Source: Vulcanimicrobium sp035943995
GTDB lineage: Bacteria > Vulcanimicrobiota > Vulcanimicrobiia > Vulcanimicrobiales > Vulcanimicrobiaceae
Length of the DNA: 64,000 bases
Reading direction: 5' to 3'
Assembly (NCBI GenBank): GCA_035943995.1
Contig: DASZBS010000027.1
Coordinates: 10,127-74,126, forward strand
Both the position numbers and the translations under genes were made by a program. Positions 40,892-48,700 of the stretch are shown one piece after another (the first letter of the stretch is position 1; each line of letters begins with the position of its first letter). A model generated the notes under the pieces. It searched no databases. It was not told where the DNA came from and saw only the letters and a list, made by a program, of their open reading frames with translations.

Positions 40892-41785
40892 GTGACGTTC
40901 GTGCAGGCGATGCTCCTTGCAGTACTGCAGGGCGTCAGCGAGTTGTTCCCGGTAAGCAGCCTAGGCCACACGGTCCTACTCCCGGCGCTGCTCCGCTGGA
41001 ACGTCGACGAAAGCTCCGAATCATTCCTCGCCTTCGTCGTCGTCCTCCACCTTGGAACCGCCCTCGCCCTGATCGTCTTCTACCGAAACGACTGGATCGC
41101 AATAATCCGCGCCTTCATAGCGAGCGTGATCCGCGGCCGCTTCACCGACGACCCGAACGAACGCACAGCGTGGCTCCTGGTCGCCGGCACGATCCCAGTC
41201 GGCATCCTAGGCGTACTCCTGGAATCATACGTGAAGAAGCTGTTCGCATCCCCAATCCCGGTCTCGCTCTTCCTCTTCGCAAACGGCTTCATCATGCTAC
41301 TCGGCGAATGGCTACGCCGCCGCCAACACCCGACAACGAACGCAAGCTCCCCACCACGAGCCGGCGCAGCACGCGACAAGCAATACCGCCGCCTCGATCA
41401 ACTCACACCACGCGACGGCGTCTTCGTCGGCTTCGCACAATCACTCGCACTGCTCCCCGGGATCTCACGCTCGGGCTCGGCAATCGTCGCCGGCTTACTG
41501 CGCGACCTGCACCACGAAGACGCGGCCCGCTACTCGTTCCTTTTGGCAACGCCGATCATCCTCGCAGCAAGCCTCCTCGAATTCCCGAAACTCTTCGCAC
41601 CCGACGCCCACGTCGTGCTCGTCCAGGCGGTCGTCGGCGGCATCGTCGCGGGCATCACCGCCTACGCATCGGTCGCGTTCCTCACGCGCTACTTCCGCCA
41701 CAACGACCTCTCGCCGTTCGCCTGGTACTGCATCGCGGCGGGTGCGATCTCGTTCCTTCTCTTCGCCACGAAAGTAATCGCATGA
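40892..41785 (+). CDS. uppP: Undecaprenyl-diphosphatase UppP
   Basis: A 297-residue membrane protein. I choose GTG 40892 because it starts VTFVQAMLLAVLQGVSELFP, the canonical N-terminus (GxxEFLPISSxGH region: GVSELFPVSSLGHTVLL). The second conserved motif is ALLPGISRSGSAIVAGLL with the catalytic Arg. It recycles undecaprenyl pyrophosphate to the monophosphate carrier needed for peptidoglycan and other polymers. Codon use differs visibly from neighbours (CTA, TCA, GCA, CGA, ATA instead of CTG, TCG, GCG, CGC). It overlaps the next small gene by four bases (ATGA). Confidence 0.93.
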   Translation: MTFVQAMLLAVLQGVSELFPVSSLGHTVLLPALLRWNVDESSESFLAFVVVLHLGTALALIVFYRNDWIAIIRAFIASVIRGRFTDDPNERTAWLLVAGTIPVGILGVLLESYVKKLFASPIPVSLFLFANGFIMLLGEWLRRRQHPTTNASSPPRAGAARDKQYRRLDQLTPRDGVFVGFAQSLALLPGISRSGSAIVAGLLRDLHHEDAARYSFLLATPIILAASLLEFPKLFAPDAHVVLVQAVVGGIVAGITAYASVAFLTRYFRHNDLSPFAWYCIAAGAISFLLFATKVIA

Positions 41786-41955
41786 AACAGCTTGCGCTGG
41801 TCCTCGCCGCCGTCTTCGTCGTCATCGCCATCCTGTACTGGACAGGGCACTTCATCCCAGCCGGTGTGCACGTGAAACACGGCATCGTAGCAGTCATCCT
41901 GGCGCTGCTGTGCCTGGTTTGGTACCGCTTCCAAAGCGCGGAACCAACGCGCTGA
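41782..41955 (+). CDS. Small two-helix membrane protein
   Basis: A 57-residue protein from an ATG overlapping the uppP stop. Two hydrophobic segments (residues 4-20, LALVLAAVFVVIAILYW, and 34-48, GIVAVILALLCLVWYRF) separated by a His-rich turn (IPAGVHVKHG). The motif resembles small DUF proteins linked to UppP in a few genomes. Function unknown; the four-base overlap supports translation. Confidence 0.65.
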   Translation: MKQLALVLAAVFVVIAILYWTGHFIPAGVHVKHGIVAVILALLCLVWYRFQSAEPTR

Positions 41956-41972
41956 ACAACTCGATCGTGGCG

Positions 41973-42116
41973 GGCGGGGGGTCGTGCAGTGTTGTGGCGG
42001 GGACGTTCCCTCCAGCGCATCCTGCGCTTCCGGTCACTCGGTTCTCCGCTCGCTCCCGCCCTCCGGGCTCCGCTCGCTACGAAACGCCCCGCCACAACAC
42101 CGCACGACCCCCCGCC
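41973..42116. repeat. Inverted-repeat block, outer stem-loop 1
   Basis: Arms of 30 bases, 41973-42002 (GGCGGGGGGTCGTGCAGTGT...) and 42087-42116, pair with a single mismatch. The enclosed 84 bases (including CTCGCTCCCGCCCTCCGGGC) are an inverted copy of the interior of stem-loop 3. It starts 18 bases after the small membrane-protein gene. Confidence 0.85.
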
Positions 42117-42132
42117 AGGCACGGTTGAAACG

Positions 42133-42280
42133 ATGTCAAAAAAATAAAAAAGGGGACGGTGGAGTTGCCCGTACGCGCAGGGTGATCGACTTCGCTGAGA
42201 ATTACAAAAGGGGAGCTCCGCTTCGGCAACCACCCTCCGCGTAGGGGCAACTCCAGCATCCCCTTTTTTTATTTTTTGAT
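42133..42280. repeat. Inverted-repeat block, central A/T-flanked stem-loop 2
   Basis: Left arm 42133-42184 starts ATGTCAAAAAAATAAAAAAG and continues GGGACGGTGGAGTTGCCC; right arm 42231-42280 is its near reverse complement, ending TTTTTTTATTTTTTGAT. Arms are about 50 bases, with an unpaired middle of about 46. A-run on the left and T-run on the right make it a strong bidirectional terminator-like structure between the convergent genes. Confidence 0.85.
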
Positions 42281-42301
42281 GCGAACAAAATCTTGCCGGG
42301 A

Positions 42302-42443
42302 GGCGGGGACGCGACGTTGTTGCGACGGGGCGTTGCGGAGTTCGCGGAGCCCGGAGGGCGGGAGCGAACGGAGCACCGAGCGACCAGAGCCGCAGGATGC
42401 GGCGGCGGGAGCGTCCCCGGCGCAGCAACGTCGCGTCCCCGCC
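42302..42443. repeat. Inverted-repeat block, outer stem-loop 3
   Basis: Arms 42302-42324 (GGCGGGGACGCGACGTTGTT...) and 42421-42443 match 22 of 23 bases. The interior (GCGGAGCCCGGAGGGCGGGA and CGCAGGATGCGG) is the reverse complement, with a few changes, of the interior of stem-loop 1. It ends eight bases before the stop of the minus-strand gene at 42451. Confidence 0.85.
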
Positions 42444-42450
42444 GAGCCCC

Positions 42451-43365
42451 CTATCGGCTGCCAATCACGTAGAGCTCATCCTCATTAGGACTGACGATCT
42501 CGACATTGGGCCGATGCGCACGAACGAGCCGCTCGAACCGCGCAGCCTCCCGCGTAGTCGACTGCACGATCACATGCCGCGCAGTATCCGCAGCGTCGAG
42601 CACATCGCCAATCGCGCGGTCGTAGCTAGCATCGTCATTGGTACCGCTGCCGAACACCGTATCGCGGTACAGCCGCTCGACGTTGAGATACGGATCCCCC
42701 TGCCACCACGCTTCCCACATCCACACCCGCGCATCGATCCGCTTCGCGCCACTGCGCCCGGGCGGTGCGAGATACACCGCGTCGGCGCGAGCGTTGCCGA
42801 GTGTCGTGGCGAAGTCACCGCGGCGCACGGTGTTGCGCTTGCCGTTGTCCACGACCCAGCGTTCCGTCTCGCGGATGTACAGCCACGCCAGCTCGCTGGG
42901 CGCGACGTCGACCATCTCGTCGGGATGGCGCGCCTTCAGCAGCCAGTGGCAGAGCACGTGCCACAGCCCCATCACCGCAAGCCCGGTCTGGCCGTCGCTG
43001 CGCAACGCGTGCACGTTCGCGTGCCAGACGCCGAGATAGCGACACTGCTCCTCGCTGAAGAACACGCCTTCCCACGCCCGGAACAAGTCCGTTGGGTAGA
43101 TGCGCCCGGGCAACATTTCGACGACTTCCGCGACTTCGTTCTCGCGCAGGATCGTGAAGTCGTTCACCACGAGCCCTTCGCCGGCGCGCACGAACCATTC
43201 CAGCAGATCGCCGCCGTGCACCGCGATGCCGTGGCGCTTGAGCACGTTGAGGTGCGTCGGCAGCCCCATGAACGGGTCGACGAGGCTGGTGACGTCGCGC
43301 TCGCGGCACAGGTCGAGCAGACGGGTTCCGGAGACGCGTCTCGTGCGGGCGGGGAGCTCGATCAC
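42451..43365 (-). CDS. D12-class adenine methylase-like protein with degenerate catalytic motif
   Basis: A 304-residue protein from a GTG at 43365. Features recall D12-type N6-adenine DNA methyltransferases: a motif-I-like LVDPFMGLPTHLNVLKRHGI followed by HGGDLLEWFVRAGEGLVVND, and a middle domain FRAWEGVFFSEEQCRYLGVW. At the catalytic DPPY site it reads AVYLAPPGRSG (Asp and Tyr lost). SAM binding is possible but methyl transfer is doubtful. No restriction enzyme is adjacent. The match is by eye and uncertain. Its GTG overlaps the stop of the HD-GYP-like gene upstream; near the 3' end codon use becomes GT-rich. Confidence 0.5.
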   Translation of the reverse strand: MIELPARTRRVSGTRLLDLCRERDVTSLVDPFMGLPTHLNVLKRHGIAVHGGDLLEWFVRAGEGLVVNDFTILRENEVAEVVEMLPGRIYPTDLFRAWEGVFFSEEQCRYLGVWHANVHALRSDGQTGLAVMGLWHVLCHWLLKARHPDEMVDVAPSELAWLYIRETERWVVDNGKRNTVRRGDFATTLGNARADAVYLAPPGRSGAKRIDARVWMWEAWWQGDPYLNVERLYRDTVFGSGTNDDASYDRAIGDVLDAADTARHVIVQSTTREAARFERLVRAHRPNVEIVSPNEDELYVIGSR

Positions 43366-44447
43366 GTGCGTGCTCCAAGGGTCGCGAGGTACGCGCGGAT
43401 CACGTCGGGGTCGAACTGCGTCCCGGCGGCGGCGGTGAGCCGGCGTTGGACGTCGAGCGGGTCGAGCGCGTCGACCGCCAGCGCGAGGCCCAGCACGCCG
43501 GCGAGCCGGTTCGTGTCGCCCTCTTCGTACCAGGCGGCCGAGGCGGCAAGGTAGGGCGAATCGGGCTCGTAGTGCGGGACCGCGGCGGCGATCTCGGCGG
43601 CGCGCCGGGCGACGGCGCCGCGGCGGTCGCGTGCCAGGCGCGAGAGCGGGTCGAAGTCGTCGTGTACGACGACGTCGGCGGCGTGGCCGAGGGCGAGCAG
43701 GCGCGCGAGGCGGCCGGCGCGGCTCGGGTCGAGGTCGAGGCGGGCGGCGAGCGCGCCGGCGAGCGCGGCGAGGCGCTCGCTGCGGCCGGGGTTGCGCGCG
43801 TCGCGCGCGTCGATGCGTGCCGCGAGCGCCGCGAGGGCGGGGTCGTCGTCGAGGGCGGGCACGCCGGGGTCGAGCGGCTCGTCCCAGCGTCCCGGGTTGG
43901 CCGCGATGAACTCGCGGAACGCACGCACGAGGTCGATGCGGAAGCGGCGGCCGCTGTCGCCGACGATCGTGAACAGCGCCTCCTCGGGGCCGCGCGGCTC
44001 GTCCGTGTCTTCGACCGCCTCGAGGAAGGCGTGGACGATCCCCAGCGCCGCGGCTTCGGTGGGGATGCCGTCCCAGCGCAGGCGGTCGGGGATCCCGGTG
44101 CCGTCGTCGTGCTCGCGGTGCCAGCGCACGATGTCGGCGGCTTGGGGCGGCAGCCCGGGGAGGGCCGCGACGATGCGCGCGCCGTGGAGCGGGGCGTCGG
44201 CGAGCGCGAACAGGCGGGCGTGCGGGCTCGCGTCGGGCGTCAGCACGACGTCGACCAGGCCGACCTCGGCGAGCGCGCCGCCCACCCAGGCGGCGGCGAC
44301 CGTGGCTTCGTCGCCGCGGCGGTGCGCGGCAAAGCGCGCGGCAAGCGCGGCACGGCGCCCGCCGAAGCCCAGCCGCCGGCCCGCGAATGCGTCGCCGACC
44401 GCGCTGTACAACCCGAGAGCGCCGTCCGGTACAACAGGAACCGTCAT
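43362..44447 (-). CDS. Degenerate HD-GYP-like protein
   Basis: A 361-residue protein from ATG 44447. The first half resembles the HD-GYP family: AAWVGGALAEVGLVDVVLTP stands where LLHDIGKIGVPxxIL is expected, LHGARIVAALPGLPPQAADI, WHREHDDGTGIPDRLRWDGI (GYP is GIP) and ALGIVHAFLEAVEDTD. The His-Asp pair is Ala-Glu, so metal-dependent phosphodiesterase activity is unlikely. The second half (ERLAALAGALAARLDLDP, ALGHAADVVVHDDFD) looks like a second helical HD-related repeat. It might bind cyclic di-GMP or act as a scaffold. It is transcribed divergently from cysK over 50 bp and overlaps the D12-like gene by four bases. Confidence 0.65.
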   Translation of the reverse strand: MTVPVVPDGALGLYSAVGDAFAGRRLGFGGRRAALAARFAAHRRGDEATVAAAWVGGALAEVGLVDVVLTPDASPHARLFALADAPLHGARIVAALPGLPPQAADIVRWHREHDDGTGIPDRLRWDGIPTEAAALGIVHAFLEAVEDTDEPRGPEEALFTIVGDSGRRFRIDLVRAFREFIAANPGRWDEPLDPGVPALDDDPALAALAARIDARDARNPGRSERLAALAGALAARLDLDPSRAGRLARLLALGHAADVVVHDDFDPLSRLARDRRGAVARRAAEIAAAVPHYEPDSPYLAASAAWYEEGDTNRLAGVLGLALAVDALDPLDVQRRLTAAAGTQFDPDVIRAYLATLGART

Positions 44448-44497
44448 CCTGGTCGGACGACGTTCACCGCACCGTGCCGAAACCCTCACTCGCCACC

Positions 44498-45496
44498 ATG
44501 CCGAACGCCCGCGACGGGTTCGTCGGCGCGATTGGCGACACGCCGCTCATCGCGCTGCCGAAGCTTTCCGCCGCGATCGGGCGCACGATCCTGGGCAAGG
44601 CGGAGTTTCTCAACCCCGGCGGCTCGGTCAAGGATCGCGCGGCGCGCGGCATCATCGAGGACTTCGAGGCGCGCGGTCTGCTCGCGCCGGGCGGCGTCGT
44701 CGTGGAAGGCACGGCGGGCAATACCGGGATCGGGTTGACGCTGGTCGGTAACGCGCGCGGGTATCGCACGATCATCGTGATGCCCGACGACCAGGCGCCC
44801 GAGAAATACGGCTTGCTGCGCGCGTTCGGGGCCGATCTGCGCGTCGTCGAGGCCGCGCCGTACACGAACGAGGCGAACTACTACCATGAAGCGCGGCGGA
44901 TCGCGGAGTCGATCCCCGGCGCGGTGTGGGCGAACCAGTTCGAGAACACGGCGAACCGCGACGCGCACGAGCGCACCACCGGGCCGGAGATCATCGCGCA
45001 GACCGGCGGTACGCTGGCGGCGTTCGTCGCTGCGGCCGGGACGGGCGGGACCATTGCGGGCGTCGGGCGTGCGCTCAAGGCGTACGATCCCGCGATTCGC
45101 GTCGTGCTCGCCGATCCGTACGGCTCGGCGCTGTATAGCTTCGTGAAGAGCGGAACGATGGATGTCGAGGGCGATTCGAACGCGGAGGGGATCGGGATCA
45201 AGCGGATCGTCGCGAACTTCCGGGGCGCGCCGGTCGACGATGCGGTGCGCGTCGACGATCGCACGCTCACCGAGATGGCGCATTGGCTCGTGCGCGAAGA
45301 AGGGCTCTTCGTCGGCGGTTCCGCGGCGGTCAACGTTGCGGCTGCCGCGCGGTACGCGCGCACGCTGCCGGCCGGCAGCAGCGTGGTGACGGTGCTGTGC
45401 GACGGCGGGGACCGCTACCGGTCGCGGTTGTACGATGCCGCGTGGCTTCGCGAGAACGACGTGGTGCCGACGGCGACGGATCTTGCGTTCCTATGA
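44498..45496 (+). CDS. cysK: Cysteine synthase family PLP enzyme
   Basis: A 332-residue protein from ATG 44498. It shows AIGDTPLIALPKLSAAIGRT, the PLP lysine in KAEFLNPGGSVKDRAARGII, VEGTAGNTGIGLTLVGNARG, NANYYHEARRIAES-like EANYYHEARRIAESIPG, AAGTGGTIAGVGRALKAYDP, EGIGIKRIVANF and GLFVGGSAAVNVAAA. It should join O-acetylserine (or phosphoserine) with sulfide or a sulfur carrier to give cysteine. Members with EGTAGNTG are a distinct subgroup often called CysK-like. It is coupled to moaC by ATGA. Confidence 0.88.
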   Translation: MPNARDGFVGAIGDTPLIALPKLSAAIGRTILGKAEFLNPGGSVKDRAARGIIEDFEARGLLAPGGVVVEGTAGNTGIGLTLVGNARGYRTIIVMPDDQAPEKYGLLRAFGADLRVVEAAPYTNEANYYHEARRIAESIPGAVWANQFENTANRDAHERTTGPEIIAQTGGTLAAFVAAAGTGGTIAGVGRALKAYDPAIRVVLADPYGSALYSFVKSGTMDVEGDSNAEGIGIKRIVANFRGAPVDDAVRVDDRTLTEMAHWLVREEGLFVGGSAAVNVAAAARYARTLPAGSSVVTVLCDGGDRYRSRLYDAAWLRENDVVPTATDLAFL

Positions 45497-45975
45497 CGAT
45501 GTCGAAGCTCTCGCACGTGCGCGAGGACGGCTCGCTCGTCATGGTCGACGTCGGTGCGAAGCCGGCGACCGCGCGGACCGCGCGCGCCGAAGCGCGCGTG
45601 CGCTTGAGCCCGGCGGCCGCCGAGGCGCTGCGCGCGGCGACGCTGCCGAAGGGCGATGCGTTCGCCGCCGCGCAACTCGCGGGTATCATGGCGGCGAAGC
45701 GCACCGGCGACCTGATCCCGCTCGCGCATCCGATCCCGCTGGGCGCGGTCGACGTCGACTTCGCGTGGGACGGTGCGACGACGCTGCGCATCGCGACGCG
45801 CGCGACGACCGTCGGCCAGACCGGCGTCGAGATGGAAGCGATGGTCGCGGCGACCGTCGCCGCGCTGACGATCTACGACATGTGCAAAGCCGTCGACAAG
45901 GGGATCGTGGTCGAGAGCGTTCGGCTGGTGGAGAAGACCGGCGGCAAATCGGGCGACTGGCGGCCGCCGGCATGA
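45493..45975 (+). CDS. moaC: Cyclic pyranopterin monophosphate synthase MoaC
   Basis: A 160-residue protein whose ATG overlaps the cysK stop. Typical MoaC: MVDVGAKPATARTARAEARV, LPKGDAFAAAQLAGIMAAKR with the conserved K, TGDLIPLAHPIPLGAVDVDF, VGQTGVEMEAMVAATVAALT and YDMCKAVDKGIVVESVRLVE with KSGDW at the end. It makes cyclic pyranopterin monophosphate, the first stable molybdopterin intermediate. Its partner MoaA is not in the window. Confidence 0.96.
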   Translation: MTMSKLSHVREDGSLVMVDVGAKPATARTARAEARVRLSPAAAEALRAATLPKGDAFAAAQLAGIMAAKRTGDLIPLAHPIPLGAVDVDFAWDGATTLRIATRATTVGQTGVEMEAMVAATVAALTIYDMCKAVDKGIVVESVRLVEKTGGKSGDWRPPA

Positions 45976-46490
45976 CGGAGCGTACCGTCCATCCCGTGTC
46001 GATCATCATCCTGTCGGATCGGGCGCACTCCGGCGAACGGCCCGACGCCTGCCTCCCCGTGATGAAAGACGCGCTGCTCGGCAACCCGCTCGCCGTCGAC
46101 GACGAGCGCGTGCTGCCCGACGACCCGGCCGCGCTTCAGGCCGCGCTCATCGAGCTGTGTGAAGGGCCGACGCGGCTCGTGCTGACGTCCGGCGGCACCG
46201 GGCTGGGTGTTCGGGATCGCACGCCGCAAGCGACCGTGGCGGTGCTCGACTTCGAGGTGCCCGGCATCGCGGAGGCGATGCGCGCGGCGTCGATGCGGCA
46301 TACGCGCGGCGCGATGCTGTCGCGCGCGGTCGCGGGTGTGCGCAACCGCTCGCTGATCGTCAACTTGCCCGGCAGCCCGAAAGCCGTCCGCGAGACGCTC
46401 GACGCCATCGCGGGCGCGCTGCCGCACGCGCTGGATCTGCTTGCGGACGTCGCAACAGATCAGCATCCCACGGGGTACCACGAAGGGTGA
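45972..46490 (+). CDS. mogA: Molybdopterin adenylyltransferase (MogA/MoaB)
   Basis: A 172-residue protein coupled to moaC (ATGA). Motifs: VSIIILSDRAHSGERPDACL, VLPDDPAALQAALIELCEG, LVLTSGGTGLGVRDRTPQAT, VPGIAEAMRAASMRHTRGAM and LIVNLPGSPKAVRETLDAIA. It adenylylates molybdopterin before MoeA inserts molybdate. MoeA is encoded at 12.4 kb, so the molybdenum pathway is split in two operons. Confidence 0.93.
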   Translation: MTERTVHPVSIIILSDRAHSGERPDACLPVMKDALLGNPLAVDDERVLPDDPAALQAALIELCEGPTRLVLTSGGTGLGVRDRTPQATVAVLDFEVPGIAEAMRAASMRHTRGAMLSRAVAGVRNRSLIVNLPGSPKAVRETLDAIAGALPHALDLLADVATDQHPTGYHEG

Positions 46491-47809
46491 CCTTCCAGTC
46501 GGCGCAGTCCTACCTGCTTGGGCTGATCAACGAGAACGCGTCGCGGCGGATGCCCAACCGCCTCGATCGTATCGTCGCGTTCCTCGAAGCGCTGGGCAAC
46601 CCGCAGGACGCGTACCCGACGGTCCACGTCGCGGGCACGAGCGGCAAAGGGTCCACGTCCACGATGATCGCGGCGGCGCTGCAAGCATCGGGCAAGCGCA
46701 CGGGGCTGCACACCAAGCCGCACCTCACCAGCGTGACGGAACGCGCGCGCGTCGACGGGCTCGCGATCCCCGAAGACCAGTTCGGCGACCTGATCGGCGA
46801 GATGCAGAGCGCGGTCGACCGCATCGCGTTCGAGTACGGCCGCCCGACGTATTACGAGACGCTGCTCGCGCTCGCGTTCTTGTGGTTCGCGCGCTGCGAG
46901 GTGGACGTCGCCGTGATCGAGGCCGGCATCGGCGGCACGCTCGACGGAACGAACGTGCTGCGCCCGCAAGTCGCCGTCATCACCAACGTCGCGCTCGACC
47001 ACACCGACATCCTCGGCGACACGGTCGAAGACATCGCGCGCGACAAGGCGGGCATCGCCAAAGCCGGCATCCCGCTCGTGAGCTTCGTGCGCGCCCCGGG
47101 TGCACGCCGCATCATCGAGCGCGCGTGCGCCGCCGCGGGCGCGCCGTTCGTGTCCGTCGCCGACACCGTGACGATCGAGCCGCGGCGCGGCGAGCGCTAC
47201 GGCCAGTCGTTCGCGCTGACCACACCCGACGACCGCTACGAGATCTCGCTCCCCGTGCTCGGCGACTTTCAGCAAGAGAACGCGGCGACCGCGGTGCGCG
47301 CGCTCGAGCAGCTCGGTCCGGGGTTGCGGCCGTCGCGCGAGCAGATCGAAAGCGGGCTCGCGCGCACGGTGATCCCGGGCCGCATGGAGTTCTTCCCGTC
47401 GCATCCCGGCGTGGTGTTCGACATCGCGCACAACCCGGACAAGGCGGAGCACCTCGCGCACGCGCTGGCGCAGACGTTTCCGGACCGGCGCTTCACGTTC
47501 GTGATGGCAATCGGCGAGTCGAAGGACGCGGCGCAGGTGATCCAGCCGTTCCTGGCGCTGCACGGGTCGTTCACGTTCACGACGTTCTCGGTCGCCGGGC
47601 GCAACGCGTCGCGGCCGCAGCGGCTCGCGTCGATCACCGGCGAGATGGGCGGCTGGGGGCGTGCGATCACCGACCCCGTCGAAGCGTTCTCGATCGCGCG
47701 GCGTAACGCCGAAGGCGACGACATCATCGTCGTCACCGGCTCGACGTTCGTCGTCGCCGAGCTGCGCGAATGGTGGATGGCGAACGTTCAGTCCAACTCG
47801 AATGTCTAA
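46487..47809 (+). CDS. folC: Dihydrofolate/folylpolyglutamate synthase
   Basis: A 440-residue Mur-ligase-family protein from GTG 46487 overlapping mogA. P-loop VHVAGTSGKGSTSTMIAAAL, TKPHLTSVTERARVDGLAI, the folate/ATP region PTYYETLLALAFLWFARCEV, EAGIGGTLDGTNVLRPQVAV, ITNVALDHTDILGDTVEDIA and FDIAHNPDKAEHLAHALAQ. It adds glutamate to dihydropteroate and folates. It overlaps folP by eight bases. Confidence 0.95.
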   Translation: MTFQSAQSYLLGLINENASRRMPNRLDRIVAFLEALGNPQDAYPTVHVAGTSGKGSTSTMIAAALQASGKRTGLHTKPHLTSVTERARVDGLAIPEDQFGDLIGEMQSAVDRIAFEYGRPTYYETLLALAFLWFARCEVDVAVIEAGIGGTLDGTNVLRPQVAVITNVALDHTDILGDTVEDIARDKAGIAKAGIPLVSFVRAPGARRIIERACAAAGAPFVSVADTVTIEPRRGERYGQSFALTTPDDRYEISLPVLGDFQQENAATAVRALEQLGPGLRPSREQIESGLARTVIPGRMEFFPSHPGVVFDIAHNPDKAEHLAHALAQTFPDRRFTFVMAIGESKDAAQVIQPFLALHGSFTFTTFSVAGRNASRPQRLASITGEMGGWGRAITDPVEAFSIARRNAEGDDIIVVTGSTFVVAELREWWMANVQSNSNV

Positions 47810-48671
47810 CCGCGCGGTGACGGCGCGCGGCGCGCTGCGCGTGCGCGGGCGCGTGCTTCCGTGGGGCGTGCGAACGTACGTCATGGGGATCGTGAACGTG
47901 TCGCCGGACTCGTTCTCCGGCGACGGCGTGCAGGGGGCCGATGCGGCACGCGCGCGTGCGCTGGGCGAGCTGGCGGACGGCGCCGACATCGTCGACGTCG
48001 GCGCGGAGTCGACCCGGCCCGGGCACCGGCCCATCGATTCAGCGACGGAACGCGCGCGTTTGCTGCCCGCGCTCGCGGCGTTGCGCGCGGCGGCGCCGGA
48101 TGCGATCGTCTCCGTCGACACGTTCAAGGCCGCCGTGTACCGCGACGCGCACGCCGCCGGCGGGGACGTGCTCAACTCGATCTGGGGCGCGTCCGACGAG
48201 CTGATCGCCGCGTGCGTGGAGACGAGCTCGCCGATCGTCGTGATGCACAACAAGGCCGTCGCGATGTACGAGCGCGACGTCGTCGACGAGGTGCTCGCGT
48301 CGCTCGATGCGGCCGCCGCGCGCTGCGTGCGCGCCGGCATCCCCGCCGAGCACGTGATCCTCGACCCCGGCATCGGCTTCGGCAAGCTCCCCGAACATAA
48401 TTTGCCGGTGTTGCGCGCGCTGGACCGGCTCGTCGCGCTCGGCTTTCCGACGCTGCTGGGGACATCGCGCAAATCGACGATCGGTAAGCTCACGGGGCGC
48501 GGCGTCGACGCGCGCGAGCTCGGGACGGCCGCGGCGATCGCGCTCGCGATCGACGCGGGCATCGACGTGGTGCGCGTGCATGACGTCCCGGGTCAGCGCG
48601 ACGCCGTCCGCGTCGCCGACGCGATCGTGCGCGGCTGGCGCCCCGACGGCTGGGCCGAGCGCCTTCCGTGA
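47802..48671 (+). CDS. folP: Dihydropteroate synthase
   Basis: A 289-residue TIM-barrel protein from ATG 47802, which lies inside the end of folC. The core is visible in YVMGIVNVSPDSFSGDGVQG, ADIVDVGAESTRPGHRPIDS, IVSVDTFKAAVYRDAHAAGG, IVVMHNKAVAMYERDVVDEV, VILDPGIGFGKLPEHNLPVL and LLGTSRKSTIGKLTGRGV. It condenses pABA with the pterin pyrophosphate and is the sulfonamide target. Its last codons are part of a tandem 20-bp duplication. Confidence 0.95.
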   Translation: MSNRAVTARGALRVRGRVLPWGVRTYVMGIVNVSPDSFSGDGVQGADAARARALGELADGADIVDVGAESTRPGHRPIDSATERARLLPALAALRAAAPDAIVSVDTFKAAVYRDAHAAGGDVLNSIWGASDELIAACVETSSPIVVMHNKAVAMYERDVVDEVLASLDAAAARCVRAGIPAEHVILDPGIGFGKLPEHNLPVLRALDRLVALGFPTLLGTSRKSTIGKLTGRGVDARELGTAAAIALAIDAGIDVVRVHDVPGQRDAVRVADAIVRGWRPDGWAERLP

Positions 48672-48692
48672 AGGCCGAGCGCCTGCCGTGAA
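48653..48692 (+). repeat. Tandem 20-bp duplication at the end of folP
   Basis: GGCCGAGCGCCTTCCGTGAA (48653-48672) is directly followed by GGCCGAGCGCCTGCCGTGAA (48673-48692), one mismatch. The first unit contains the folP stop (TGA 48669-48671). The second leaves a silent remnant before folK. Confidence 0.85.
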
Positions 48693-48700
48693 CGGCTAAC

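Noticed and set aside
41973..42443. CRISPR array
   Set aside because: The repeats are inverted and of different length, not direct repeats with regular spacers; no cas genes.
46460..48562. 700-codon minus-strand frame across folC and folP
   Set aside because: Lies opposite two well-conserved genes and lacks any domain; high-GC antisense artefact.
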